A stretch of 64,000 bases of DNA from Helicobacter_D ganmani (GTDB lineage Bacteria; Campylobacterota; Campylobacteria; Campylobacterales; Helicobacteraceae): assembly GCF_965138225.1 (NCBI RefSeq), contig NZ_CBCSAX010000001.1; one strand, written 5' to 3'. This document shows, one piece after another, positions 25,622 through 34,930 of the stretch. A program made the translations under genes and the position numbers. The notes below the pieces were generated by a model. The model was not told where the DNA came from, ran no database searches, and saw nothing but the letters and a program-made list of their open reading frames with translations. Each line of letters begins with the position of its first letter. Position 1 is the stretch's first letter.

Positions 25622-26729
25622 GAGCTATATTTGGACTTTTATCAATCGTTTTTTGCATTATTTTTTGATTCTCACTTTTGCACTCTCTTACCTAAGCGCG
25701 GATATAGACACACTTTTTCTTGTGCATATTGTTTGTGGAGTTTTATTTGGAGCAGGGGTGATATTGCGCGTTATTTGGGGATTTATCGGCACAAAGCATT
25801 CGCGCTTTTGGGATTTTAACTATCGTGGAATCCTAGAATATCTTACTTCTATTTTAGGAAATAAAAAGCATTATATCGGACACAATCCTGCCTCAAGCGT
25901 GGCAATTATTCTTATGCTTGGCTTTGGATTTCTTGTCGTATTTAGCGGACTTTTGCAATATGGAGCGGAGCAAAATAGCGGAATCTTTGCCCCATTGTTT
26001 TTCACATATAGCTACTTTTATATGGGCGATGATTTGCACGAATTTTTTGCAAATTGCTTATTGTTTATCGTGGCAATTCATTTTTGTGGAAGCTTAATAG
26101 ACAAGTTTTGGAGCAAAGGAGATGCAATAGATTCTATGCTCAATGGCTACAAACGCACGCAAAAGGACGAAAGCGTCTCTCTAAATCCTGCGCAAAAGGC
26201 AATTTTTGCTTTTTTTCTCCTCTTTTTGTTTGCATTGTTTCTTTATTTGCTTTATCCCAAAAACATACTTTTACGCCCCTCCGCGCAGGATTTTTTCACG
26301 CAAGATTCTAATAAAACAGCCTTTGGAGAGTATAAGCAAGAATGCGGAAGCTGTCATATTGCCTATGCTCCCTTTTTGCTTCCAAAGTCCGCGTGGGATT
26401 CTATGATGAGTGATTTAGAAAATCATTTTGGCGATGACGCAAGCTTGGAGGAAGAAACGCACGCAAGAATTGCTGCATTTTTAGAAAAATATGCAAGTGA
26501 TGTTGTGGATACGAAATTTACGCAACAAAAAGAATCCCAACAAATTGCAATCACAAAAACTCCTTATTGGGAGATTGCACACCGCAAACTCAATCCAAAG
26601 ATTTTTACAACAAAGGCAATCAAAAGCAAGGCAAATTGTCAAACCTGCCACAAAGACGCAGAATCTGGAATCTTTGCCAAAAATGCAGTGGAATATTTTA
26701 AGCTTAAGAGTTTGAGGGAGAATCTTTAG
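25605..26729 (+). CDS. cytochrome b561-type membrane protein fused to a DHC domain
   Basis: 374 residues. The first 170 form a four-helix cytochrome b of the Ni/Fe-hydrogenase b subunit type, with candidate haem histidines H19, H42, H146 and H160. A further span at 201-218 leads into a periplasmic domain with two haem sites, CGSCH (248-252) and CQTCH (346-350). That domain aligns closely with the separate DHC gene just upstream: YKQECGSCH against YKKECASCH, GDDASLEEE against DTDASLESK. So this is a membrane cytochrome with its own dihaem arm. ATG 25605 was chosen; GTG 25614 is possible. Confidence 0.85.
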   Translation, partial: ESGVIKSYIWTFINRFLHYFLILTFALSYLSADIDTLFLVHIVCGVLFGAGVILRVIWGFIGTKHSRFWDFNYRGILEYLTSILGNKKHYIGHNPASSVAIILMLGFGFLVVFSGLLQYGAEQNSGIFAPLFFTYSYFYMGDDLHEFFANCLLFIVAIHFCGSLIDKFWSKGDAIDSMLNGYKRTQKDESVSLNPAQKAIFAFFLLFLFALFLYLLYPKNILLRPSAQDFFTQDSNKTAFGEYKQECGSCHIAYAPFLLPKSAWDSMMSDLENHFGDDASLEEETHARIAAFLEKYASDVVDTKFTQQKESQQIAITKTPYWEIAHRKLNPKIFTTKAIKSKANCQTCHKDAESGIFAKNAVEYFKLKSLRENL

Positions 26730-27498
26730 GTTTAGATTCCAAACTTCTTTTTTGCGCCAAAAGATAGATTGGGTGATAGGTTAAAACATTGTGGAATCGC
26801 GTTGCGTAATCCGTTAAGAATTTTTTATTTAGCCTAAAGCCTTGTTGTAAGGAATTTACGCCTGTATCGCGCAAATGCCTAAAAAGTGCAAGAGTGTTTG
26901 AAAAGTGCAAGGGAATCCTAGCCTCAAAAGATTCCAAAATTTTAAAATCTAATTGCAAAATTTCTGCATAATCTTTTGGCTCCAAATATTCTAATCCTAT
27001 TCCACAACTTGCGCGCAATTCTTGATAGTTTTCTGTGCCAAAAGTGCTAAAGGCTAAGATTCCATTTGGTTGGAGTAACGCACTTAATTGTGGCAAAAAA
27101 CTCCACTGATTTACCCATTGCATACTTGCGTTGGACAAAATCAAATCGTATTGCAAATCGGGATTCTTATTACCTATTTTTACCAAATCCTCAAAATCTG
27201 CCTGCAAAAAGTCTATCTTGTGTGATGTGTCTTTTTGAATCTTTATAAAATCATTAGAAAAATCTACCAAATCCACCGCTAAATAGGATTCAAACTCAAA
27301 ATTTAGTGCAAGATTCTGTGCCAAAAGTCCATTGCCACAACCAAGTTCTAAAATATTGCCTAAATTCCTTGCTTTGCAGTGTTTGTGTAGGATTGCAAGT
27401 AATTTTTGTTGCATCGCCTGTTGCACATTTGCATTTTGCGCATAAGTTAGCTTGGCTCTTTGGAATCCCTGTTGGATTAGTTCTTTTTGTGTTTGCAT
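26704..27498 (-). CDS. bioC: malonyl-ACP O-methyltransferase
   Basis: SAM-dependent methyltransferase that caps malonyl-ACP so fatty acid synthesis can build the pimeloyl chain of biotin. 264 residues. It begins MQTQKELIQQGFQRAKLTY, cut here at the conserved FxRAxxTY-like motif; SAM motif I is ILELGCGNGLLAQNL, and SNASMQWV with QLSALLQPNGILAFSTFG is typical of BioC. ATG 27498 overlaps the bioG stop by one base. The 3' end runs 26 bases into the convergent cytochrome gene. Confidence 0.9.
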   Translation of the reverse strand: MQTQKELIQQGFQRAKLTYAQNANVQQAMQQKLLAILHKHCKARNLGNILELGCGNGLLAQNLALNFEFESYLAVDLVDFSNDFIKIQKDTSHKIDFLQADFEDLVKIGNKNPDLQYDLILSNASMQWVNQWSFLPQLSALLQPNGILAFSTFGTENYQELRASCGIGLEYLEPKDYAEILQLDFKILESFEARIPLHFSNTLALFRHLRDTGVNSLQQGFRLNKKFLTDYATRFHNVLTYHPIYLLAQKRSLESKPKDSPSNS

Positions 27499-28151
27499 TA
27501 GGGTTGCCAATCAAAAAATGCAAAATGTGGAGCGTCAATTTCTAAGATTCGCTCTTGCGCACCTTTGAAGTCAATCCAAAAGTTTTTTTGAGATTGTGTA
27601 TTAAAAACCAAATCTTGTTTGGAAATAAGAATCTCGTCCCAAAAAATCTCACTTGTAATCGTGTCAAATTGCAGACAGGCTTGAATAAAAAAGCCCAATT
27701 CTTCGCGTAAAATATTAGAATCCAAAAACTCAAAATTATGGGTTTGATTGAAAAATTTACCGAACAAATTGTGCTTAAAAGTCGTTAAATTGAAGGTTTT
27801 TTGCGTGAGTTTAAAGATTTTAGGTGGAATTCCAAATTTTGAATGCATACCAAATTCTGTGCCATTAATCGCAATTTTGCGCGCAAAGCAGTTGAAATCT
27901 TGCGAGGATTCCATAAAAACGCGTGCGACAAATACACCCATAGAAAAGGCTAAAAGAGTGATTTTGGATTCTTTGTTTAAGTTTTGCAAAAGAGACTTTA
28001 GGACACTAAAATCTAGGTGTTGGTAATGGGATAAGAGGATAAAATCGTAATGTGCAGGAATAAGGGGCAGAAAATGCGAGGGGTGGGAGGCAAATCCCCC
28101 AAATATTAATAATATATTTTCATTATTATTTATTTTTTGATAAATATTCAT
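27498..28151 (-). CDS. bioG: pimeloyl-ACP methyl ester esterase, BioG type (DUF452)
   Basis: Removes the methyl cap from pimeloyl-ACP methyl ester, the job of BioH in E. coli. 217 residues, alpha/beta-hydrolase fold. Nucleophile S70 in LLAFSMGVFVA, early LLIFGGFASHP, and the catalytic histidine in IDAPHFAFF near the C-terminus. It lies between bioF and bioC with overlaps on both sides (26 bases with bioF, one with bioC), so the three are tightly coupled. Confidence 0.9.
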   Translation of the reverse strand: MNIYQKINNNENILLIFGGFASHPSHFLPLIPAHYDFILLSHYQHLDFSVLKSLLQNLNKESKITLLAFSMGVFVARVFMESSQDFNCFARKIAINGTEFGMHSKFGIPPKIFKLTQKTFNLTTFKHNLFGKFFNQTHNFEFLDSNILREELGFFIQACLQFDTITSEIFWDEILISKQDLVFNTQSQKNFWIDFKGAQERILEIDAPHFAFFDWQP

Positions 28152-29346
28152 AATCAATCTTTTTAAGAATTGGGACGAGAGATTCTAAAGTTTCAAAGGG
28201 CAGATTTGCGCTTAAAGAGAATCGCAAACAAGCGCGATTCTTTGGAATCGTAGGGGATTTTATGGCGGGCGCAAAGTAGCCTCTTTGTTCCAATTTTTTT
28301 GCAAAATGCACCGCTTTGGCGTTATCTCCTAGAATCAGACTGATAATATTATAATCTCCCAAGACTTCCAAGTCTAAATTTTTTATTAAAAGTGCTTTGA
28401 AATCCTCACTTAAGCGCGCTAAATTTGCTCTTTGGTTGTTGAGATTGGCAAGTTCCAAAAAGCTAAAGAGGCTACGTGCAATGTTTAAAGGAGGAAGCGC
28501 GGTAGAGTAAATCAAAGCGCGGGAGAAATTCACAAAATATTCATAAAAGATTTCATTGCACAGCACGCAAGCACCCATAGATGCAAGGGCTTTGCCAAAG
28601 GTTAGCACCAAAAAATCAATAGAATCTAGTAATCCAAAGTCCGCGCAAACTCCCAAGCCGTCTTTGCCAAAACTCCCAATACTATGCGCTTCATCAAGAT
28701 ACAAATACACATTATCAAATTGTTGTTTTAGTGTAACAAGGGTGCGTATCGGCGCAAAATCTCCCTCCATACTAAAAAGCCCCTCACTCAAAATAAAAAT
28801 AGCTTCGTATTTGGGCGCATTGTCTCGCAAGAATTGTTCTAGTCTTTGCATATCGTTGTGCGAAAATCTCTTTAAATGGGTAGTTTGAAAGGATTTTAGC
28901 CCATCAATATGGCTTGCGTGGATAGATTTATCCGCGATAAATAGCACATTTTTAAGGGAGTTTAATGCACCTAAAGCTCCTAAATTTGCATGGAATCCAC
29001 TATTGAATATAAGGGCTTGTTTGCCAAAAGTATGGGAGAGATGAGATTCTAGCTGTGCGTAAATTTCAAAATTCCCACTTAAAAGCCGCGAGGAAGATGA
29101 GCTAAAATATAAATTTTCTTTAAAAAGAGTGGAATCTAAAAACATAGCATTAAAAGATTCATCACTTGCAAGCCCTAAATAATCGTTGCTAGCAAGATTT
29201 AAAAGCCATTGTGGATTTTTGTTTGTAGGATTTGTGAATCTGGTGATTTGGAAGCCCTTGTGCTTTTGTGGAACAAGCACGCGGTAGTTGGAATCGCGTT
29301 TCAGGCATTCAAGGGTTTGGGCAATCTGTGATTGGACATTATTCAT
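28126..29346 (-). CDS. bioF: 8-amino-7-oxononanoate synthase
   Basis: PLP enzyme joining pimeloyl-ACP and alanine to give KAPA. 406 residues. Motifs: LNLASNDYLGLASD, SSSSSRLLSGN, FNSGFHANLGAL, the PLP aspartate in LYLDEAHSIGSFG, and the Schiff-base lysine in VLTFGKALASMGA. First gene of the bioF-bioG-bioC unit. Start ATG 29346, 16 bases after the carA stop, so biotin genes may share the carA transcript. Confidence 0.93.
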   Translation of the reverse strand: MNNVQSQIAQTLECLKRDSNYRVLVPQKHKGFQITRFTNPTNKNPQWLLNLASNDYLGLASDESFNAMFLDSTLFKENLYFSSSSSRLLSGNFEIYAQLESHLSHTFGKQALIFNSGFHANLGALGALNSLKNVLFIADKSIHASHIDGLKSFQTTHLKRFSHNDMQRLEQFLRDNAPKYEAIFILSEGLFSMEGDFAPIRTLVTLKQQFDNVYLYLDEAHSIGSFGKDGLGVCADFGLLDSIDFLVLTFGKALASMGACVLCNEIFYEYFVNFSRALIYSTALPPLNIARSLFSFLELANLNNQRANLARLSEDFKALLIKNLDLEVLGDYNIISLILGDNAKAVHFAKKLEQRGYFAPAIKSPTIPKNRACLRFSLSANLPFETLESLVPILKKIDYEYLSKNK

Positions 29347-29361
29347 AGCTTAGGCAAAGCA

Positions 29362-30516
29362 CTATGCCTTTGCATCTTGAAGTAGTTTAGCAAAGGCATT
29401 AAAAAGCATAGTAGATTCTAAAGGTCCGGGTCCTGCTTCTGGGTGGTGTTGAAAAGAGCAAATCAGAGCATTTTTGTAGCGCACCCCCTCAATGGTATTG
29501 TCAAAGAGGTTGCGGTGAGTAACCTCCGCAACTTCTTGGATAGATTCTGGCACAGAATAATTGTGGTTTTGTGCGGTGATTTCTATTTCTTGTGTGAGGA
29601 GGTTTTTCACAGGGTGGTTGCCGCCGTGGTGTCCAAATTTGAGTTTATGGGTGGGGTAACCATGTGCAAGAGAAAGCAACTGATGTCCCAAACAAATTGC
29701 AAAAAGCGGAATCTTGGCGGCAATTAATTTTTTGATTTCAGCGATTTCTGTATGAAGCACTTGTGGGTCCCCGGGTCCATTAGAAAGAAAGATTCCGTCA
29801 AATTCACCCTGTGCATAACGTGCAATTAGTGATTGTGCTTCAAAATCGTGTGGTATGACTTCTACGCCGAAGCCCGCACTGACGAGCTGGTTTAAAATGC
29901 TTTGTTTGATTCCAAAATCAATTGCTAGGATTTTTTGATATGTCTTAGGTGTGGTGTAGTCCATACTTTGAAAGTCAAATTTACCTTTGTAGTGTTGGTA
30001 GGGTGTTTGTGTGCTGACTTCTTTGATGTAATTGATTTCCTCAATCTTTGGGCTGCTTTCTAGGAGTTTTTTTAATTCGTTTTTGTTGGAGATTTCAGTA
30101 GAGGCAATCATCATCATTGCGCCCTCTTCGCGCAAGGTTCTTGTGAGCAAACGTGTAGGAATTGCGCAAATCCCCATTGTGTTGAATTTCTTTAAAAACT
30201 CTCCCAAGCTTTCCTCTGCACGAAAATTTGAAAATTTGGAATTATAATGATGGCACAAAATTCCTTTGGCAAAGATTCCGCGACTCTCCATATCTTGTTT
30301 GTTTGTTCCTACGATTCCAATCTCTGGCATAGTAAAGCAGATGAATTGCCCTGCATAGCTCGGGTCGGTTGTGATTTCTTGATAGCCTGTTAGTGAGGTG
30401 TTAAATACCAACTCACCCACGCTTGTTTTCTCGGCACCGAAGCTTTTTGCCTTGAAAAACAAACCATTTGCTAAATAAAGCCAAACATCTTTTAGTTTAT
30501 CATGTGGAGATGTCAT
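29362..30516 (-). CDS. carA: carbamoyl phosphate synthase small subunit
   Basis: Glutamine amidotransferase chain that supplies ammonia to CarB for arginine and pyrimidine synthesis. 384 residues, full length. N-terminal half has the CPSase_sm domain (FNTSLTGYQEITTDPSYAGQ, split at the conserved TGYQEI). The triad is the cysteine in FAICLGHQLLSLA and HxE in SFQHHPEAGPGP. Start ATG 30516 overlaps the DUF507 stop as ATGA. carB is not in the window. Confidence 0.95.
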   Translation of the reverse strand: MTSPHDKLKDVWLYLANGLFFKAKSFGAEKTSVGELVFNTSLTGYQEITTDPSYAGQFICFTMPEIGIVGTNKQDMESRGIFAKGILCHHYNSKFSNFRAEESLGEFLKKFNTMGICAIPTRLLTRTLREEGAMMMIASTEISNKNELKKLLESSPKIEEINYIKEVSTQTPYQHYKGKFDFQSMDYTTPKTYQKILAIDFGIKQSILNQLVSAGFGVEVIPHDFEAQSLIARYAQGEFDGIFLSNGPGDPQVLHTEIAEIKKLIAAKIPLFAICLGHQLLSLAHGYPTHKLKFGHHGGNHPVKNLLTQEIEITAQNHNYSVPESIQEVAEVTHRNLFDNTIEGVRYKNALICSFQHHPEAGPGPLESTMLFNAFAKLLQDAKA

Positions 30517-31067
30517 GACAGAAATCCTTTCTTTTTGAGTTCCTCTTGGTAGAGTTTGTCAAAAATCAAATCGTATTCTTCGCTTCCAAAGACTATTTTT
30601 CGTTTATAGTTTGCAATACGTTCTTGCACGATTTCTTCTACTTCATTGTAGATTCTTGAATAGCTATTAATGGCTTTGAATATGACATTGACAATTCGCG
30701 TTTCAGAAGTGGCAGAGTCAATCAAATCTTCCTCAAAAAGCTCATCAAGGATTTTGTGCGCAAGATGATTGTAGCGGTCTTCAAAGTTCAAAATAAAATT
30801 TTCATTTTCTGCTAATTTTTGTTTGATTTTCCAAAAAAGTTGATGTTCATCAGCTCGCATAAATTCAATTTCATCTAAATTTTCTTCCAAAATTTCCCTT
30901 GCTTTTTCTTCTATGTTTGCTTCTTCTTGGATATTTGCTTCAATGAATTTTTGTGCGACTTTTGCAATCCCCTCTAATCCGTGTAAAACATTTACAAAAC
31001 CGCAGGTGGATAAATCTAATGCTATTTTATTTCCAATATAAGGTGCATGTGCGAGTCTAAATTTCAT
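30513..31067 (-). CDS. DUF507 family protein
   Basis: 184 residues, soluble, acidic and mostly helical. It starts MKFRLAHAPYIGNKIALDL and includes FEEDLIDSATSETRIVN (about 113-129) and RKIVFGSEEYDLIFDKLY near the end. These are consistent with DUF507, a family of unknown function common in Campylobacterota and Aquificales. It is translationally coupled to carA by an ATGA overlap. That order also occurs in relatives, by my recollection. Confidence 0.82.
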   Translation of the reverse strand: MKFRLAHAPYIGNKIALDLSTCGFVNVLHGLEGIAKVAQKFIEANIQEEANIEEKAREILEENLDEIEFMRADEHQLFWKIKQKLAENENFILNFEDRYNHLAHKILDELFEEDLIDSATSETRIVNVIFKAINSYSRIYNEVEEIVQERIANYKRKIVFGSEEYDLIFDKLYQEELKKKGFLS

Positions 31068-31135
31068 ATCGGACCTTCATAAATTTTTGCGCTATTTTAG
31101 CGTTTTATCTCTTAAAATATGCCTTTTTCGTGTTT

Positions 31136-31741
31136 TTAAATCATTTTAAGATTCTGCATTTCCTCTTTTAGCTTATTGGAATTTGCTTGAAAAGTCTCCC
31201 TGTCGGAATAAGTCGCGAAGTGTGCAATTTTGACTTGCGTATAAGACTTTATAAAGGTGTCCATTAGAGGATTTTGGTCTTTGCTTATAATTAGCCCAAG
31301 AAGTGGAATCTCACGTGCTTTTAATGCCGCAATACTAAGTAAAATATGATTGATTCCGCCAAGATAATACGCACCAACCAAAATGCAAGGCAGTCGGTGT
31401 GTGCTTAAAAAATCTATCATACATTTTTGGGAATCCAATGGGGTAAAAAGCCCGCCCGCACTCTCAATGAGTAAATTTTCTGATTTGGGCAATGGAATTC
31501 TTAGCCCATTGTAGGATATTTTTTCTTTTTGCATACCGATGTGAGGGCTAGCAGGAGTTTGCAAGGTAATGCCACTAGGATAAATTTTGGTCGCAGGTGT
31601 TAAACTTTGGATTCTTTGATTGTCTGTTGGAGTGCCTGCTTGAACGAGTTTAAAATAATCTAAACTAAATGCGTAACACAATGCCGCACTAACAGAGGTT
31701 TTCCCCACATCTGTATGGCTTCCAGCAATAAAAATTTGCAT
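31136..31741 (-). CDS. bioD: dethiobiotin synthetase
   Basis: Closes the ureido ring of dethiobiotin from DAPA, CO2 and ATP. 201 residues, P-loop fold. Walker A loop GSHTDVGKTSVSAAL at residues 7-21, LLIESAGGLFTPL (the switch region with E), and LPCILVGAYYLGGINH. It lies upstream of the DUF507/carA/bioF string on the same strand, separated by a 68-base spacer. bioB and bioH were not seen here. Confidence 0.92.
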   Translation of the reverse strand: MQIFIAGSHTDVGKTSVSAALCYAFSLDYFKLVQAGTPTDNQRIQSLTPATKIYPSGITLQTPASPHIGMQKEKISYNGLRIPLPKSENLLIESAGGLFTPLDSQKCMIDFLSTHRLPCILVGAYYLGGINHILLSIAALKAREIPLLGLIISKDQNPLMDTFIKSYTQVKIAHFATYSDRETFQANSNKLKEEMQNLKMI

Positions 31742-31879
31742 ATAAATCCCTTTTTTGAATTTTAAGATTCTATTATATGCTTGCTTTATGTTAAATTATA
31801 GATTTGCAAGTAATTTTATGTCATCAATTCTATTTCACTTTCATTTAAACATCAAATCAAACCAAAAAGAGTTATAACA

Positions 31880-32100
31880 ATGAATCTAAACAGCGCAATT
31901 GAAAGAAAAAATCATTTAGTTGCATTGCGGAGAGATTTCTTACGCATTTGAGCCTAATTGTTATTTGGTGGAGTTTTTAAGAAGTAAATAACAAGATAAT
32001 CCAAATGTGATTCTTTATCAAAATGCAGTTTCAGACTCACTTTCTACAATGCAAAATCTGCGCTAGTAAAAGTTTAAAGGGTAAGATTGATATTGTGGAT
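31880..32100 (+). pseudogene. remnant of an FkbM-like SAM methyltransferase
   Basis: Within a 520-base spacer one frame reads CGEISYAFEPNCYLVEFLRSK, broken after the YAFEPN hallmark stretch by a stop at 31989-31991, then continues NPNVILYQNAVSDSLSTM to another stop near 32065. YAFEPN followed by NVILYxxAVSD is the typical FkbM methyltransferase order. Another frame has an ATG at 31880 that opens only 23 codons. The domain is far too short and interrupted to work. The rest of the spacer shows no gene. Confidence 0.5.
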
Positions 32101-32157
32101 TTTAGGTAGAGGGCATTTCTAATCACAATATATAAGAATTCTTATTTTTCTAAAGAC

Positions 32158-32202
32158 AAAGCAATTTTATATTTCCCTTTTCCTTGTGGGATTCCACAAG
32201 GA
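32158..32202. repeat. hairpin repeat, left copy flanking mcp-dps
   Basis: A 45-base element, AAAGCAATTTTATATTT followed by a pyrimidine run and the perfect hairpin CCTTGTGG-GATT-CCACAAGG (32182-32201). A near-identical copy lies at 35200-35244 in the same orientation. Confidence 0.6.
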
Positions 32203-32262
32203 TAAAAGAATAAGCTAAAGGTGGTAATAAAAGGGGGACAAGATGGGGATAAGACAGCCTCC

Positions 32263-34275
32263 CTAAAACTTCTTCTTATTCACATCAGTTAAAATATCAT
32301 CTGCAATCTTATTAACAGAATGGGTAATATCATTGGTGCTATTGGCTACACTTACATTGTCTTGTGTAACAGATTCTAATTGAGCAATTGCTTCATTGAT
32401 TTGACTGACACCCGCAGTTTGTTCCTTAATGGATTCACTCATATCATTAATGCCTTGCACAAGAACATTCACATTTGCTTCAATCTCATTTAAAGATTTT
32501 CCTGTTCTTTCTGCTAGTTTTCGCACTTCATCAGCAACAACAGCAAATCCTCTTCCGTGTTCTCCTGCTCTTGCTGCTTCAATGGCTGCATTAAGGGCTA
32601 AAAGATTGGTTTGGTCTGCAATGTCTTTAATTACGCCTACAATGTTTTTAATATCCTCTGCTTGTCTTGTAACCTCTGCGGTTTTATCACTAACATTTTG
32701 CATAGAAGAACTTATCTCTTCAATAGCTGCTGCAGATTGTTGCAAAGAACTTGCTTGAGAAGAACTACCATCTAAGAGCTTACTCATAGAGTTTTGTAAT
32801 TCAATGGTTTGTTTGACTAAGTCTTTGGCATAGCTTTCAGAAGAAATAAGCATTTTTCTAATTTCTTCTCCTAAAATATTCGTAGTGGTTTCTACACTTC
32901 CTTGTGCATTAGGAACTTCAGTAGTAAAGTCTAAGGATTTATAAGATTCAAAGACTTCATTGATTGCATTCATATTGCTCCCTACTTTATGTTGTAAGAC
33001 ATCTAGCATTGCATTTAATACATTCTTTAATTCTATCAGTTGTGGATTGTGAGGATTCTCTACGATTCTTGCAGTTAAATCTCCCTCTTCTACTGCTTTA
33101 GCAGTTTCTGCAGATTGTGCAATGGCTGTTTGGTCTTTTTCTAAACCATACTGAATGTTTTGAATGTTTTGATTAATTTCTTTTGCCATAATGCCAAATT
33201 CGTCGTGGGATTCTATTTTGATGAGATTGGCTGTTTGTGTATCGTGGTTGAGGTAGGAGAAGAAATGAGACAACCCTTGTTGAATGCGTTTGAGTGGTTT
33301 TAAGAAAACCCGAATGATGTAATAAAGTATAATAGAGCCAATAACGATAAGTATTGAATTGATGATGAAATTTTTAACAGCAGTGATATTAGAGGCTCTT
33401 GTATAATCGCCATGGTCTGCGCTTGCAACCATAATCCAACCAAAAGGCATTACCCGATAATGTGCGATTCTTTCTGTGTTCGTATGGTCTGTGAGATTGA
33501 TGATTCCTTGTGGATTTTGTTTGGCTGCTTTGGAAATTGCAATCTCTTGTGGAGTTTGTTTGCCATCTAGCACTAGGCTTTCAATTTCGTGGGAAACGAT
33601 TTCATTGTTTTGGTCCATAATGTAAATATTTAAGCTTGGAAAATCTGAAGTATCAAAGTTTTTGAAACGTTCTTGGAATAAGTCCAAAGGAATATCTACT
33701 GCAACTACTCCAGCAAATTTGCCATTTTTGTGGAATGGTAATGCAGCAGTTGCCAAATGTCTCCCAGCTAATTTGCCGCTTTTGGAAAGATAAGCAGGCG
33801 TTACGATAAAGCCATCTTTTTGTTTGGCTTGTTGATACCATAGAGCCTCTCGCATATCTTTGTATGTGGAAGGAATCGGAGTGAAGCTATCACTAAAGTT
33901 AGAGGGAAAATGTTCCTCTAGCCATTCATCAACGAAGTCTCCGTTATCTTCATAAACCATATAAACATCAGGATATTTCACGGTGTATTGGACGCTTGAT
34001 AATGCCTTGCGAAGAGAAACAACATCGTAGCGGTCAATACTTGCTATTTCCTCTGCCAAGAATTTTAAATGTTGTTCCGCCTCAATATTCATTGTGATGT
34101 TGATAGTCGTATAAGACGCCTTTAGAATCTCTTCTTGTAACATAGTATAAACTTTTGTTGAATCGTCTGTCGTATTTTTATAATTTAATATTGCACTAAT
34201 ACTAATCATAATAACAAAGGCTATCACGATTGCCCCTGCAATTTTTGTAACCAGTGAAACCCTTAACGCTTTCAT
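32263..34275 (-). CDS. methyl-accepting chemotaxis protein with Cache sensor
   Basis: 670 residues. One span at about 11-29, a periplasmic double-Cache sensor (about 30-300) with VYMVYEDNGDF, PLFAGVVAVDIPLDLF-like strands and WIMVASADHGDY, a second span near 305-325, HAMP, then the cytoplasmic signalling region. The hairpin tip is GVIKDIADQTNLLALNAAIEAARAGEHGRGFAVVADEVRKLAERT, recognised by its ADQTNLLALNAAIEAARAG core. No C-terminal CheR-tethering pentapeptide. The ligand, probably an amino or carboxylic acid, cannot be read from the sequence. Confidence 0.93.
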   Translation of the reverse strand: MKALRVSLVTKIAGAIVIAFVIMISISAILNYKNTTDDSTKVYTMLQEEILKASYTTINITMNIEAEQHLKFLAEEIASIDRYDVVSLRKALSSVQYTVKYPDVYMVYEDNGDFVDEWLEEHFPSNFSDSFTPIPSTYKDMREALWYQQAKQKDGFIVTPAYLSKSGKLAGRHLATAALPFHKNGKFAGVVAVDIPLDLFQERFKNFDTSDFPSLNIYIMDQNNEIVSHEIESLVLDGKQTPQEIAISKAAKQNPQGIINLTDHTNTERIAHYRVMPFGWIMVASADHGDYTRASNITAVKNFIINSILIVIGSIILYYIIRVFLKPLKRIQQGLSHFFSYLNHDTQTANLIKIESHDEFGIMAKEINQNIQNIQYGLEKDQTAIAQSAETAKAVEEGDLTARIVENPHNPQLIELKNVLNAMLDVLQHKVGSNMNAINEVFESYKSLDFTTEVPNAQGSVETTTNILGEEIRKMLISSESYAKDLVKQTIELQNSMSKLLDGSSSQASSLQQSAAAIEEISSSMQNVSDKTAEVTRQAEDIKNIVGVIKDIADQTNLLALNAAIEAARAGEHGRGFAVVADEVRKLAERTGKSLNEIEANVNVLVQGINDMSESIKEQTAGVSQINEAIAQLESVTQDNVSVANSTNDITHSVNKIADDILTDVNKKKF

Positions 34276-34439
34276 AAAACCTTCCTTATTGAAGAATTTA
34301 AAGTTCCATAATTTTATTTAAATCCCTCTTTTAATTTAATTAATACCTTAGTTTAATGTGAGAAATAAAGAAAATATTAATCACTTAGAATCCTGCAAAA
34401 TAAGGAATCCAAGTGAAAAGTTAGAGTCGGATTGAAAGA

Positions 34440-34877
34440 TTAAGCAAGTTGTGCTTTGAGCATCCAAATTGCTTTTTCTAAAGCAGCGATTTTTTCGTCT
34501 GCTAGCCCAACGGTTGCTTTATCATTTGCATCGTCTGCTAAGTCTGAAAGCTCTCTAAAGGATTTTAGGAAATATTCATAGTCCGGTAAAATAGATTTTA
34601 AAATTGTTTTGGAATCAAAGCTTGTGCCTTTGTCTTCTTTGATTTTGCTAGCAGCTAGCATATCTTTAAGGGTTACAAAAGGTTTTTCACCGATTTGAAT
34701 CACGCGTTCTGCCACTTCGTCCATTTGTTCTGTGATTTCATCATACATATTTTCTAGTGCTGAATGCACAGGGTGGAAATCTGCACCTTTGACATTCCAA
34801 TGATAATTATGAAGCTTGATATAGAATACAGCTGAATCTGCTTGGATTTGTTTAAGTGTTTGAACAATTTTATTCAT
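34440..34877 (-). CDS. napA: Dps-family ferritin / neutrophil-activating protein
   Basis: Mini-ferritin of 145 residues that oxidises and stores iron and shields DNA; in H. pylori also a neutrophil-activating antigen. The inter-subunit ferroxidase ligands are in LHNYHWNVKGADFHPVH (H and D) and MYDEITEQMDEVAER (E and D). The tail is helical and ends AIWMLKAQLA. A TAATGATAATTATTTT sequence upstream suggests Fur or PerR control. Monocistronic. Confidence 0.92.
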   Translation of the reverse strand: MNKIVQTLKQIQADSAVFYIKLHNYHWNVKGADFHPVHSALENMYDEITEQMDEVAERVIQIGEKPFVTLKDMLAASKIKEDKGTSFDSKTILKSILPDYEYFLKSFRELSDLADDANDKATVGLADEKIAALEKAIWMLKAQLA

Positions 34878-34930
34878 TGTTGTCTCCTTGATTAAAATAT
34901 TTATGAATTATACAGAGGAGATTCTTAAAG

